A DNA stretch of 24,308 nucleotides from assembly GCA_946221035.1 (NCBI GenBank), contig CAMIME010000036.1:1-24308 (forward strand), written 5' to 3'. Every line of letters starts with the position of its first letter. Position 1 is the stretch's first letter. This DNA comes from an uncultured Campylobacter sp. (GTDB lineage Bacteria > Actinomycetota > Actinomycetes > Mycobacteriales > Mycobacteriaceae). The notes beneath the pieces are model-generated. The model was not told where the DNA came from. It was given only the letters and a program-made list of their open reading frames with translations, and made no database searches. The translations under genes and the position numbers were made by a program. Of this stretch, positions 1 to 8,350 are shown piece after piece.

Positions 1-210
1 CTACGCCGACAACGACCACAAAGCTGACGACCGCTAAACCCACGTCGACAACTGCAACGACCTCGACGACAATCACTTCGGCCACGCCGACTACCACGCC
101 AAAGCCGACGACAAAAGCTACAAACCCAACGACCACGGCTACGCCGACAACGACCACAAAGCTGACGACCGCTAAACCCACGTCGACAACTGCTACGACC
201 TCGACGACAA
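1..210 (+). repeat. 72-bp imperfect direct repeat in the Thr-rich stalk
   Basis: Bases 1-72 recur at 139-210, an offset of 138 bp (46 codons), with a single mismatch (A56 versus T194). The repeat is in frame and lies within the coding sequence for the Thr/Pro/Lys stalk, so gain or loss of a unit would change stalk length without a frameshift. Shorter ACC-ACA-AAA-CC(A/C) (Thr-Thr-Lys-Pro) units continue to about 340. The repeat probably extends left of the window. Confidence 0.9.
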
Positions 211-2477
211 CGACCACAGTTAAACCGACGACCACGGCAAAACCAACGACATCCACGGCAAAGCCGACAACCACCGCAAAGCCGACGACCACCACAAAAC
301 CAACAACCACCACAAAACCCACCACCACAACCCCGCCCCCGGCCGACAACTACGCGTGGGACCCCATCACCGTGCGCGCGGGCGACGAGGTCCGCATCAA
401 CCCCACGAAGGCGCTTAAACCGGAGGTGCGGGTGCAGGTGATCGGCAAGGTTCCCGATTGGATCACCGTGCTTCCCGACGGCTCCGTCGAGGTCGCCCCG
501 ACGCGCGACATCGCAGTGGGCACGTACACCTTCCAGGTCGGGACTGCCCTGGGGGAGCGGGACACCATTACGGTGATCGTGGATGCGCGCACGGACGACG
601 CAACCCGGGTCAACCCGGCCTACACCCTGGGCTACGTCCGCGCTGGTACGACGGGCAACAACCAGGCACCGCGCGCGAACATCCTCCGCGGCGGCAGGTT
701 GACACAGAACCAGCCGCTGCCGGTGGGCACGAAGTTCTCGACGGGGTTTGTGGGGGCTGAGGTGGATGCCGGAGGCGTCGTTAAGCTTGCTGCTCCTTTG
801 AATGCGAAGGAGGGCTCCACGATCACTGTGCCGGTGGAGCTGACGTACCCGGATGGGACGAAGGATGAAACTCACGCCGAGTTCGAGGTGATCGCGGCGG
901 AGTACGCGAAGCTTTACCAGCCGAAGTACCAGACCGGGCGCGTGGCGGAGCCGGGCAAGACCGTGACGGTTGCGCAGACCGCGAAGGAGCTGCCCGCGTA
1001 CACGGAGTTCACCATCAAGGACCCGAACATGGACTTCCGTGGGTGGGACGTCGCGGTGAACCTGGAGACGGGTGAGATCTCGGCGACGGCGCCGAAGGTG
1101 AACGCGACGCCGTTGGAGCTGCCGATCCAGGTCACGTACTCGGACGCCTCGCGCGAGACCATCACCGCGACTGTGGGGGTGGTCAAGCCGCCGACGATCG
1201 CGGACGACATCCCGGACATTGTCTACAGTCCGCCGACAGTGCTTGCCGACGGCACCATTGAGATCACGCCCATGGGCAAGCTGCCCTCCGGTGTGCAGCT
1301 GAGGAAGTCCCTGCTCGCGCCGGTGCCGGTGGTGGTGGATGAGGGCTCGGGTGCGGTGCGCATTCTGCCGTCGGCAAGTGTGCCGGCGGGCTCGGCGTTC
1401 GAGCTGGCGCTGGCGATGACGTGCCCCGACGGCTCGGTGCGCGAGATCAAGGTGCCGGTGGCCACGAACTCGCAGGCGGCGCGGGTGCCGGTGGAGTACC
1501 CACACATCGCGGTGGTGAAAGGGGGGCTACCTGTCACGGTGCAACCTGAGGGCGCGCCGGAGGGATCCACTTTCGCGCTCGGCGCGGGCTTCAATGAGCC
1601 CGGCTGGCGGGTGTCGGTGAACCCCAAGACGGGCGCGGTGACGGCGGCGCTCTTCGGTGACGCGGGCGCATCGAGGGTGACGGTGCCGGTGGTGGTGACG
1701 TACCCGGACAAGTCCCAGCGCATCGTCGATGTGCAGGCCACCGCCACCAGCGGCATGGCAGCCGAAGCGCCGGTGACGTACTCCCCCCTCACGCTGAAGC
1801 CGGGGCAGACTGACACGCTGGTGACCAAGACCACCGACGCCACGTTCGCCCTGCTCAACCCGGTGCAGGGGCTGACCACGAGCATTGACCCGGCCACGGG
1901 CGCGATCACCGTGAAGGCCCTGCGGGAGGCCATGCCCGGTGAGCGCGAGCTCAAGGTGCAGGTGACGTTCGACGACACTTCCCAGGTCATCACCACCGCG
2001 AAGGTGACGGTGCTCTCCCCGGGCGGCAAGACCACGCTCGCGCAGGACGCGGGCCCGCTGACGGTGACGGTGCCGGCGGAGCCGTCGGCAGTGATCCGCT
2101 ACCGTCTCCCGCGCCCGGCCGGTGCGACCGCGTACCCGTTCTCCCTGGGCAAGGTGGACGCGCCGGGTTGGGACGTCACGCTGGACACGGCGACGGGCCA
2201 GCTCATCGTGGCCGCACCGGCGCAGTCTGGTGCGAAAAACGCGCGGGTGCCGCTGTCGGTGACGTACCTCGACGGCTCGGTGGGCGAGATGACTGTGACG
2301 TTCCAGATGGACGAGGCAGTGCAAGACGCTCGCTCGAGCGGGTCGTCGAAGCCGCCGTGGTGGGTCTACCTGCTCCTAGCAGTTCTTGGGCTCGGCGGCA
2401 TCGCCGGTGCGGCGGTGTACCACCACCCAGAGTGGATCGAGCAGCTGCAGGCCCAACTTCCCGGCGGGCGAAAGTAG
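1..2477 (+). CDS. Thr-rich, YPDG-repeat surface protein (5' end missing)
   Basis: The reading frame (codons from base 3) is open from the left edge of the window to the TAG at 2475-2477, giving 824 visible residues. The GTG at 372 lies inside it and is not a real start. The first ~110 residues are a Thr/Lys/Pro stalk (KPTTT-type repeats), probably glycosylated. Then come about six to seven Rib/alpha-like beta domains of ~90-100 residues. Each has a strand ending in a YPDG-like motif (TYPDG near 843, then TYSDA, TCPDG, TYPDK, TFDDT and TYLDG at ~270-295-bp steps) and a W-V-N-x-x-T-G-x-(I/V) hairpin. The C-terminus has SSGSS, PPWW, one membrane helix and a short basic tail; no LPXTG motif is present. 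By family this is a cell-surface stalk or adhesin-like protein; the ligand is unknown. A protease gene follows after 15 bp, so the two are probably co-transcribed. Confidence 0.85.
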   Translation, partial: TPTTTTKLTTAKPTSTTATTSTTITSATPTTTPKPTTKATNPTTTATPTTTTKLTTAKPTSTTATTSTTTTTVKPTTTAKPTTSTAKPTTTAKPTTTTKPTTTTKPTTTTPPPADNYAWDPITVRAGDEVRINPTKALKPEVRVQVIGKVPDWITVLPDGSVEVAPTRDIAVGTYTFQVGTALGERDTITVIVDARTDDATRVNPAYTLGYVRAGTTGNNQAPRANILRGGRLTQNQPLPVGTKFSTGFVGAEVDAGGVVKLAAPLNAKEGSTITVPVELTYPDGTKDETHAEFEVIAAEYAKLYQPKYQTGRVAEPGKTVTVAQTAKELPAYTEFTIKDPNMDFRGWDVAVNLETGEISATAPKVNATPLELPIQVTYSDASRETITATVGVVKPPTIADDIPDIVYSPPTVLADGTIEITPMGKLPSGVQLRKSLLAPVPVVVDEGSGAVRILPSASVPAGSAFELALAMTCPDGSVREIKVPVATNSQAARVPVEYPHIAVVKGGLPVTVQPEGAPEGSTFALGAGFNEPGWRVSVNPKTGAVTAALFGDAGASRVTVPVVVTYPDKSQRIVDVQATATSGMAAEAPVTYSPLTLKPGQTDTLVTKTTDATFALLNPVQGLTTSIDPATGAITVKALREAMPGERELKVQVTFDDTSQVITTAKVTVLSPGGKTTLAQDAGPLTVTVPAEPSAVIRYRLPRPAGATAYPFSLGKVDAPGWDVTLDTATGQLIVAAPAQSGAKNARVPLSVTYLDGSVGEMTVTFQMDEAVQDARSSGSSKPPWWVYLLLAVLGLGGIAGAAVYHHPEWIEQLQAQLPGGRK

Positions 2478-2492
2478 AGGCGGAGGTAGACG

Positions 2493-4934
2493 ATGCGTAC
2501 ACAGACGAACCTGCTGGCGTGTGCCATTGCGGCATCCCTGACCCTGGGCGCGGTCGCCGCACCCCCGGCGCACGCGGCCGTAGACCAGTCGCGCAGCTAC
2601 TCCGTCGACGTCACCACCGGCGCGGCCGAGGGCTTCCAAACCGCCGAGCTGAACAAGGGCCGCGTGTCGTGGCTCATGTTCAACACCGCCACCTACGGCA
2701 CGATGCCAAACGCCCTGTACATCGACGGTTTCGCTGGCGGGCAGAAGGTGGCGTTTGCGGGTGACGCCACCAAGGTGACCACGGCGAAGAGCAACGGCGC
2801 CGACGTGGTCACGCTGCGCCACACCGACGCCGCGCACAAGGTGGAGATGGTGCGCACCTTCACCATCACGGCGGACGAGATCACGGTGGACGTGCGCCTG
2901 CGCAACCTCGCGGCCACCCCGCAGGAGCTCGAGCTGCGGCTAACGAACGGCCTGCTCAACTACGACTACGCAGTAGAAACGCGCGACGAATCCAGCCCGT
3001 ACACGCTCAGCGTCGGCGGCAGGTACAACTTGACCACGCGTTTCGACGGCCCCTTGACCAGCGGCACCGGCGGATCCCAAACCGCAGCCCTCGGGGGGAC
3101 CACCAACAAGGACTCCCGTTTCCAGGCCGCGACGTGGAAGCAGACCGTCCCGGCCGGCGCCGAGCTGGTGGCGGGCGCATCCCTCAGCGGCCAGGCCGAA
3201 GCCCAGCTGCGCGACACCGACAAAGATGGCTTCCCGGACGACTGGGAGCGCTACGGCTTCACCGACTCCAACGGGGTGCAGTTCCCGCTCAACCGCTGGG
3301 GCGCGGACCCGAACAGGCCGGACCTGTTCCTGCAGTTGAACTGGATGAAGTCGGAGTGGGAGAGCAAGCAGTGCTCCGAGAAGCGCAAGTACTCGGCGAC
3401 GGAGGAGGACTTCGCCCAGTTCCTCGAGTGCTCGCGGGCGAACGTGAACATCTACCGCCCGTCGCGCGACACGCTCAATGACCTGGTGGTGCTCTTTGAT
3501 AAAAACGGCTTCAACCTGCACATCGATGCCGGCCCCTACTACAGCAACATCCCGGGGCTCACCGAGCGCAAGGGCGGGGCAACCATCGATTACGCCCCCT
3601 ACTACTTCGTCAACCCGGACGGCTCCCCCCAGGCACCGGGCCTGCGCTTGCTGGAGGACCGCAACTCCCTGCTCGGGGATCGCAAGACCGTCTTCCGCGT
3701 GGGCGTGATCGGTGACACGCAAAGCCCGACGAACCTGTCATCCGGCAACGGCCTGTTGAAAGACGGCGCGTTCTACGTGGCCAACAACTACCTCATGACG
3801 TCGCAGGAGCAGTTGCGCAACACCATCCTGCACGAGTACGGCCACAACCTGGGCCTGACCCACTCCGGCGCGGCGAACCACCCGACGGTAGATAGCGCCT
3901 ACCTGCCGAAGTACCAGTCGGTGATGAACTACCTGTACCAGTTCCACTACTTCGACTTCTCGCACAAGGAGTTCACTCAGAACGAGACGGCACTGCCCAT
4001 CCCCAAGGCCTGCACCGACGGCTCCACGGACTGCTACCGGGGTAGCTACAAGGTTGCACCGGACTGGCCCAACCTGAGCCTGGTCAACGGGGAGGTGGGC
4101 AAGGCCGCGGGCTACACCGGCGTGGACGACGCGGGCGACGACAATGACGAAACGGCCGGGCACTACCACCCGGACACCGACGAGCTGGTGGCGCTCGCGG
4201 CGGAAAAGAACAACGGCAAGGCGGGGCTAAGGGTGCTGAACCAGCCGGATGACCGCAACATCATCATCGCCAACCGCACCGATTCTTCCGTCAAGGTGGA
4301 AATTTCCAACCTCGGCATCGACCTGCACGAGTTCACGCTGCGCGCGGATTACCCGGGCGGCACGTTCACCAGGGAGTACCCCGTCCCGGGAGCCTTGACG
4401 GACAACGCGAAGCTGCCGGTCACCGTTCCCGTACAAAACACGATCGGCTACAAAGACGCCACGATGCCGATTCGCTTCCGCATCTACAACAAGGACAACA
4501 AGCTGGTCGAAGACACCACCATCGACTTCTCCGTGCTCAACCTCACCGAGGCCGAGGCGCAGAAGCTGATGAAGGAGCTCGAAGAGAAGAACTCGAAGCT
4601 TCTCGACGAAGCACGCAAGACCGTCGGGGCCAAAGACCCCAACGTCCCGGCAGCGATCGCCCCGAAGCCGTACCCCACCGGCACCAACGACACGATCCCG
4701 CCGAACAACCGCATACCAGGTGCCACCGGGCTGAACCCCGCGCCGCAAAACGTGCCTAACGTGTCCAACCCGACCACCCACGTGGCTGGGGCGACGAAGG
4801 ATGACTCCTCGAGCGGGTCGAGCGCCGGCACCATCGTCGCCATCGTGCTGGCGGTGCTGACGCTGCTGGGCCTGGGCGCCGCGGTGGCCACCAATCTGAT
4901 CCAGATACCGGGCGTGCCGCAGCTGCCGTTCTAA
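2493..4934 (+). CDS. Secreted, membrane-anchored metzincin-type zinc metalloprotease
   Basis: This is an 813-residue protein with ATG at 2493, placed 6 nt after a clear GGAGG (2482-2486). A signal peptide spans residues 1-28 (cleavage after AHA). Residues ~30-235 are a beta-rich region without a recognised family. An acidic DTDKDGFPDDWE loop at 241-252 resembles a thrombospondin type 3/EF-like calcium site. The zinc motif HEYGHNLGLTH is at 447-457 (HExxHxxGxxH), and a Met-turn SVMNY is at 476-480 (Met478), which together define a metzincin-like active site. The C-terminal part (~600-690) is beta-rich, then a Pro/Asn-rich linker, SSGSS, a membrane helix (~779-801) and the tail ending in PQLPF. 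The enzyme is expected to act outside the cytoplasmic membrane. Its substrate is unknown; the surface protein encoded 15 bp upstream is an obvious candidate partner. It converges on pknG with only 3 bp between stop codons. Confidence 0.87.
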   Translation: MRTQTNLLACAIAASLTLGAVAAPPAHAAVDQSRSYSVDVTTGAAEGFQTAELNKGRVSWLMFNTATYGTMPNALYIDGFAGGQKVAFAGDATKVTTAKSNGADVVTLRHTDAAHKVEMVRTFTITADEITVDVRLRNLAATPQELELRLTNGLLNYDYAVETRDESSPYTLSVGGRYNLTTRFDGPLTSGTGGSQTAALGGTTNKDSRFQAATWKQTVPAGAELVAGASLSGQAEAQLRDTDKDGFPDDWERYGFTDSNGVQFPLNRWGADPNRPDLFLQLNWMKSEWESKQCSEKRKYSATEEDFAQFLECSRANVNIYRPSRDTLNDLVVLFDKNGFNLHIDAGPYYSNIPGLTERKGGATIDYAPYYFVNPDGSPQAPGLRLLEDRNSLLGDRKTVFRVGVIGDTQSPTNLSSGNGLLKDGAFYVANNYLMTSQEQLRNTILHEYGHNLGLTHSGAANHPTVDSAYLPKYQSVMNYLYQFHYFDFSHKEFTQNETALPIPKACTDGSTDCYRGSYKVAPDWPNLSLVNGEVGKAAGYTGVDDAGDDNDETAGHYHPDTDELVALAAEKNNGKAGLRVLNQPDDRNIIIANRTDSSVKVEISNLGIDLHEFTLRADYPGGTFTREYPVPGALTDNAKLPVTVPVQNTIGYKDATMPIRFRIYNKDNKLVEDTTIDFSVLNLTEAEAQKLMKELEEKNSKLLDEARKTVGAKDPNVPAAIAPKPYPTGTNDTIPPNNRIPGATGLNPAPQNVPNVSNPTTHVAGATKDDSSSGSSAGTIVAIVLAVLTLLGLGAAVATNLIQIPGVPQLPF

Positions 4935-4937
4935 AAT

Positions 4938-7325
4938 CTAGAACCAGGTGGCGGGGCGAACCTTGTTCGCCATGTCCACCAGGGCGAAGCGGTGCCCGGC
5001 GAACGGCGCGACCCTAGCCTGCGCGCGCAGGGTGAGGGCGAGGCCGCGGCGCAGCCCCCGCATGGTGAAGGGGTAGTCGAACAGCGGCGCGTCCGATGAC
5101 GCGCGGCGCCCCGGGGTCGCGCGCAGGTAGGTCAGCCCGGCCTGGATGACGGCCACCTTGATCTGCAAAAACCGCGGCTCGGTGGTGGGGATCTGCTCCA
5201 GGCGGCGGGCAGCAAGGCGGATGCGCTCCTCGGTCGGCGGCTCGCCGCCGGCGGGGGAGACCAGGCACAAAATCGCGGTGAGCTTGGCCATGCGCATGTG
5301 CCGGGAGGAGTTGGGCACCCGGTCGAGTGCGTCAATGGCCAACTCCACCTGGTTCTCCCGCATCAGCTGACGCGCCAGCCCGAACGCGGAGGACACGGTG
5401 GTCGGGTTGGTTACCCACACCAGGGAATACAGGCGCAGCGCGTGGAAGCGCAGCGTCGCCGGGTCGAGCACCACCGTGGACCACTCCGGGTCCGCCAGGC
5501 CCTTTTCCACCCAAGAGGCGAAGATGTCGTTGGGTAGGTTGTGCAGGTGTTGGTCGAGGCCGGCCGCGGCGCGGGCAACGGAGTCGTCGAGAAGCGAACG
5601 CTCGAATGTGCCCTGCTGTTGCAAAAGAAGCTCGCTGACGGCGGCGATGGCGAGCTTCGGCGCGGCCTCGCCCGGCAGCACGCGCAGCACTTCGGTGAAG
5701 GAGCGCTGCGCGGATTCAAAGTCGCCGAGCAGCGTCTCCACCACGCCGGAGTACCAGGAAAAACGCCAGTTGCCCTGCAGTTTGCTGGACAGGGAGGTGA
5801 GCCAGGTCTGTGCCTGGTCCGCCAGCCCCAGGTCAATCATGGTGCGCACGACGCCGAAGGGGATTTCCAGCGAGTGCTCGTACTGCGGGGTGGACATGGC
5901 CTGGCGCAGCGTCTCCAGCGTTTCCTTCGGCTCGGAGTAGGAGGAGCCCTGGAGCATGGCGGCGCCGATGTCGTCGCGGTCAATGAGCGGGGTGGGCAGC
6001 GCCGCGACCACTTCCTGCGGGGTGATTTCGACGGTGCGGGAGATGCCGTCGATCAGCTGGTCGGTGCGAAACACCAGGTGCTTCGTGCCAAAGGTGGTGC
6101 GCTGCGGGGAGAACAGGGAGTGCTGCGCGGGGTAGGTGCGCCCGTCGCGCACGGCGATGACCTCGCGCAGCACTCCCAGCATCTGGCTCTCCAGCGCGCG
6201 CATGGTGGGAAAGCGTCGGGCCGGATCCGGGTCGCAGCAGCGGGCGATCAGGCGGTACAGGGAGGTGAAGCGGCGAAACAGCGGCTCGTCGGTGGGGGTG
6301 GGCAGGCGCAGGTCGTACACGCCATCGGTCTGCGGCAGGTTCACAATCAGGCTGGCTAGCGTGCGTCCCACCGTGTACACGTCGGAGGCGATCGAGGGGC
6401 CCTCCGTGGCCACCTCCGGCGCCTGGAACCCCTTCGTGCCGTAGATGAAGCCGTACGCCCCGATGCCGGAGACCGCACCCATGTCAATCAGCTTGACCTG
6501 GTCTTCAGTGACAATGATGTTGTCCGGCTTCAGGTCGTTGTACACCACCCCGCGCGAATGCAGGTAGTCCAGCGCCGGCAGCACCTCCAGCAGGTAGGCG
6601 ATGGCCACGTCCGGCTCTAAGACTCCGCCTTCGGCGTCGTTGCGCCTCGCGCGTAACGACGGCCCGCCGACGTACTCCATCACAATGAACCCACCGGGGA
6701 CCCGCGGATCGTCGATGAAATTGAAGATCTTCACAATCCCCGGGTGCGTCACGTCGGCGAGGAACTCCCGCTCCGCCTCCGCCGCGGCCGCCTCGTCCTC
6801 GTTCTTGTCCAGGTGCAGGCCCTTGAGCACCACCACGCGCCCGGCGACGAAATGGTCGTGCGCCAAGTAGATCCAGCCCATGCCGCCGTGGGCGATCACG
6901 CCCATGATCTCGTACTGGCCGGCGACCACGTCACCGGGCTGCAACACCGGGGCCGCCAGGCCCTTCTGGGCCACGGCCCGGGTGGGGTCAATCAACGCAG
7001 ACTTCGGCTCGATCGGCGGGACCCACGGCAGCTCCACCATGCCGTCGGCCACGGTGCGGCTCGCGCGCCGGGTGCCGCGGCGTTCCCGGAACGTGTCCAG
7101 CGCGAGGCGTCGGCTGCGCTGGGAGGTATCTTCCTTGCGCCGCAGCTTGTTCAGGTCCTTGAGCAGGCCCGCCATGTCGCCGTAGGAGGAACCGGTGTCT
7201 TCCTCCTCATCGTCGTCGGCGAATGGGTCGAACGCGACGGCCTCGGTGCCCGGCTCCTCCTCGTCGGCGAAGGGGTCAAAGGCCACGGCCTCGGTGGCGG
7301 GGTCCGTCATGTCCTGCTCGCTCAC
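4938..7325 (-). CDS. pknG: Serine/threonine-protein kinase PknG
   Basis: This 795-residue soluble kinase, by family, phosphorylates the FHA protein OdhI (GarA in mycobacteria) and so relieves inhibition of 2-oxoglutarate dehydrogenase. The acidic N-terminus (1-50) carries TEAVAFDPFAD twice, at 11-21 and 27-37. The kinase domain runs ~135-390: Gly loop AHGGMG (145-150), catalytic Lys168 (VVLKGL), YNDLKPDN with Asp264 (a non-RD loop, as in other PknG proteins) and DMG at 281-283. The C-terminal ~350 residues are helical and TPR-like, ending in the PknG signature VDMANKVRP. No Cys pairs precede the kinase domain, so the rubredoxin segment of mycobacterial PknG is absent, as is usual in corynebacteria. 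The start is GTG at 7325 with AAGGAGG 4 nt upstream, overlapping the glnH stop by 4 bp (GTGA). Confidence 0.97.
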   Translation of the reverse strand: MSEQDMTDPATEAVAFDPFADEEEPGTEAVAFDPFADDDEEEDTGSSYGDMAGLLKDLNKLRRKEDTSQRSRRLALDTFRERRGTRRASRTVADGMVELPWVPPIEPKSALIDPTRAVAQKGLAAPVLQPGDVVAGQYEIMGVIAHGGMGWIYLAHDHFVAGRVVVLKGLHLDKNEDEAAAAEAEREFLADVTHPGIVKIFNFIDDPRVPGGFIVMEYVGGPSLRARRNDAEGGVLEPDVAIAYLLEVLPALDYLHSRGVVYNDLKPDNIIVTEDQVKLIDMGAVSGIGAYGFIYGTKGFQAPEVATEGPSIASDVYTVGRTLASLIVNLPQTDGVYDLRLPTPTDEPLFRRFTSLYRLIARCCDPDPARRFPTMRALESQMLGVLREVIAVRDGRTYPAQHSLFSPQRTTFGTKHLVFRTDQLIDGISRTVEITPQEVVAALPTPLIDRDDIGAAMLQGSSYSEPKETLETLRQAMSTPQYEHSLEIPFGVVRTMIDLGLADQAQTWLTSLSSKLQGNWRFSWYSGVVETLLGDFESAQRSFTEVLRVLPGEAAPKLAIAAVSELLLQQQGTFERSLLDDSVARAAAGLDQHLHNLPNDIFASWVEKGLADPEWSTVVLDPATLRFHALRLYSLVWVTNPTTVSSAFGLARQLMRENQVELAIDALDRVPNSSRHMRMAKLTAILCLVSPAGGEPPTEERIRLAARRLEQIPTTEPRFLQIKVAVIQAGLTYLRATPGRRASSDAPLFDYPFTMRGLRRGLALTLRAQARVAPFAGHRFALVDMANKVRPATWF

Positions 7326-8350
7326 TGTTCCTCCTTGCGGTACATCAGCGGGGGAGGGGCGGATTCGGCGATGGAGCCGGCGAGCCAGGTGGAGTAGAGG
7401 CGGCGCCAGGTGCCGTCCCTACGCACCCGCTCGATGGTCGCATTGACCTGGCGCACCAGGTCGTCCTGGCCCTTGCGGATGCCCACGCCGTAGTACTGGG
7501 TGAACACGGAGCCGTCGAGAAGCTGGGCGTACGGGTCCTGCGCGAGAATGCCGGCCAGGATCGCGTCGTCGGCCAAAATCGCGTCCGCCTGGAACTGCTG
7601 CGTGGCCATCAGGCAGTCCGACCACGTGCGGGTGCGCAGGATATCCGCGTCGGGGGCGTAGGTGCGGGCGACCTGTAGCAGGTTCGTGCCATCCACGATG
7701 CACACCGTGCGCCCCGCCAAGTCCGCCATAGACGCCACACCGCGATCGCCCGGCGTGAGCAGGCGAACCGACGACATGAGGTACGGGGTGGAAAAGGCAG
7801 TCTGGCTCGCGCGCTCCGGGGTAATCGACATCGTCCGGATGATCACGTCCACCCCGCCCTGGCGCAGCAGCTCGGAGCGGTCAGCCGAATCGACGAAACG
7901 GAAATCGATGATGTCCGACTCAGGGTCCTGCGCCAAACGGTCCGCGAAGATATCGTGGGCAATCTCGCGGGCGAGGTCCACCTCGAACCCGCGCAGCTCA
8001 CCCGTGGCGGTGTCGCGGAAGGCGAGCAGGTAGAGGGACTGGTCGATGCCCACGATGAGGCGCCCGCGCTCCCGGATGCGGTCGAGGGTGGGCGTGAACT
8101 CCTCCTCGCCGGGCGCCGCTGAGGTGGGGCGCAGCGACCCCTCCCAGTCCAGCTTCGTCGGCTCGAACGGGGTGGCGGGCAGCCCGGCGGCGGGATCGAG
8201 CACCGCGCCGGGCGGCAGGGGCAGGTCTTCGCGCGGCTGCAGCGTGGGCTCGTGGGAGACGGGTGGGGCCGGGGTCGGCGCGCAGCCGGTGAGGGTAAGG
8301 GCGGCCAGGAGGGCGGCGACGGAGACGTCGATACGCGGGGTGCGCCTCAT
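7322..8350 (-). CDS. glnH: Amino-acid-binding lipoprotein GlnH
   Basis: This 342-residue protein starts at ATG 8350; the open frame runs further upstream, but that part is antisense-like and overlaps glnX. A lipoprotein signal peptide ends in LTLTGC, with the lipidated Cys at 23. A Pro-rich linker follows to ~85, then a type 3 extracellular solute-binding domain (~88-335; RGRLIVGIDQ, then ELRGFEVDLAREIAHDIF). In C. glutamicum and mycobacteria, GlnH binds extracellular aspartate/glutamate-type ligands and signals to PknG. No ABC permease or ATPase gene for uptake lies beside it, which supports a sensing role. The ATG overlaps the glnX stop (ATGA, 8347-8350) and its own stop overlaps the pknG start, so the three genes are translationally coupled. 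Confidence 0.94.
   Translation of the reverse strand: MRRTPRIDVSVAALLAALTLTGCAPTPAPPVSHEPTLQPREDLPLPPGAVLDPAAGLPATPFEPTKLDWEGSLRPTSAAPGEEEFTPTLDRIRERGRLIVGIDQSLYLLAFRDTATGELRGFEVDLAREIAHDIFADRLAQDPESDIIDFRFVDSADRSELLRQGGVDVIIRTMSITPERASQTAFSTPYLMSSVRLLTPGDRGVASMADLAGRTVCIVDGTNLLQVARTYAPDADILRTRTWSDCLMATQQFQADAILADDAILAGILAQDPYAQLLDGSVFTQYYGVGIRKGQDDLVRQVNATIERVRRDGTWRRLYSTWLAGSIAESAPPPLMYRKEEQ

Noticed and set aside
372..374. GTG at 372 as start of the surface protein
   Set aside because: The same frame is open to the window edge and encodes a coherent Thr/Pro stalk, and there is no ribosome binding site at 372.
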